A stretch of 22,825 nt of DNA, taken from Oscillospiraceae bacterium (GTDB lineage: Bacteria > Bacillota_A > Clostridia > Oscillospirales > Oscillospiraceae). The stretch covers positions 1 to 22,825 of the forward strand of contig JAGAFT010000143.1 of the NCBI GenBank assembly GCA_017627975.1, given 5' to 3'. Shown piece after piece: positions 22,589 to 22,825 of this stretch (its first letter is position 1; every line of letters begins with the position of its first letter). The translations under genes and the position numbers were made by a program. Below the pieces are notes generated by a model, which saw only the letters and a list, made by a program, of their open reading frames with translations, was not told where the DNA came from and did not search any database.

Positions 22589-22825
22589 ATGACTCTCACC
22601 CGGACGACTTCGTCCATCTCGCGGATTCCGTTGACGGTCTCTTCATAGATCGCGCTGCCCAGGTCCACAATGGTAACGGCGTATTTGCCGCGGTTCTTGT
22701 TGATCATGTGCTCGACGTTGATGTTCTTGTCGCTGATAAAATCAAGGATTCTCGTGATCATGCGGGGCACGTTCCGATGAATGACGCAGAGGCGGCAGGT
22801 CCCTGCCCGGTTCAGATAGATATCC
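22585..22825 (-). CDS. serA: 3' end of D-3-phosphoglycerate dehydrogenase (ACT domain), partial
   Basis: The gene runs off the right edge; about 79 C-terminal residues are present. The segment VPRMITRILDFISDKNINVEHMINKNRGKYAVTIVDLG is characteristic of the regulatory ACT domain at the end of SerA, which binds serine for feedback inhibition of the first step of serine biosynthesis. It ends normally with MDEVVRVRVI. The preceding TGTCRLCVIHRN segment also fits the domain start. The catalytic part lies outside the window, so another ACT-ended 2-hydroxyacid dehydrogenase cannot be fully excluded. Its TGA overlaps the next gene's ATG. Confidence 0.82.
   Translation of the reverse strand, partial: DIYLNRAGTCRLCVIHRNVPRMITRILDFISDKNINVEHMINKNRGKYAVTIVDLGSAIYEETVNGIREMDEVVRVRVI

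Overview
The window reads as chromosomal DNA of an anaerobic, Gram-positive, Clostridia-type bacterium. Coding DNA is G/C-rich at third codon positions while the regulatory gaps are A/T-rich. Starts carry strong AGGAGG-type ribosome sites and promoters are near-consensus TTGACA/TATAAT. Anaerobic markers are a single-chain pyruvate:ferredoxin oxidoreductase and a desulfoferrodoxin-type superoxide reductase. A BirA-type biotin operator precedes bioY. No RNA gene, insertion sequence, prophage gene or CRISPR array was seen. Genus cannot be set from the sequence alone.

Layout. (1) 190-2757: glycogen phosphorylase with its own promoter and terminator. (2) 2803-5437, minus strand: a four-gene operon of membrane-anchored alpha/beta hydrolase, Lin0512-family protein, 23S rRNA methyltransferase RlmA and UPF0340/DUF436 protein; a 17-codon leader ORF overlaps the hydrolase start. 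(3) 5476-6201, minus strand: bioY with a consensus promoter overlapped by a BirA box and a perfect 15-bp inverted repeat. (4) 6229-13724: a metabolic island around a 361-bp divergent control region. Leftward run a DRE-TIM acyl-transferase/lyase and an NSS sodium:amino-acid symporter. Rightward run an aminotransferase, a GART-fold formyltransferase-like protein, a MerR-XRE-cupin regulator and a CaiB-like CoA-transferase. (5) 13817-15425: superoxide reductase, Nit2-type amidase and a 77-residue unknown protein. (6) 15460-19200: nifJ. (7) 19239-22825, minus strand: the 3' end of serA, an MTA/SAH nucleosidase-like gene and an AlaX-type alanyl-tRNA editing gene form a tightly overlapped run, followed by a secreted beta-helix carbohydrate-binding protein.

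The most notable unit is region 4. Sodium-coupled uptake, transamination, carbon-carbon bond chemistry and CoA transfer sit beside a three-domain sensor regulator, which suggests import and breakdown (or modification) of an amino-acid-like compound. I cannot name the substrate. All four island promoters identified are near consensus; one has a 19-bp spacer like MerR-controlled promoters, and short dyads lie at the predicted start sites of the other three.
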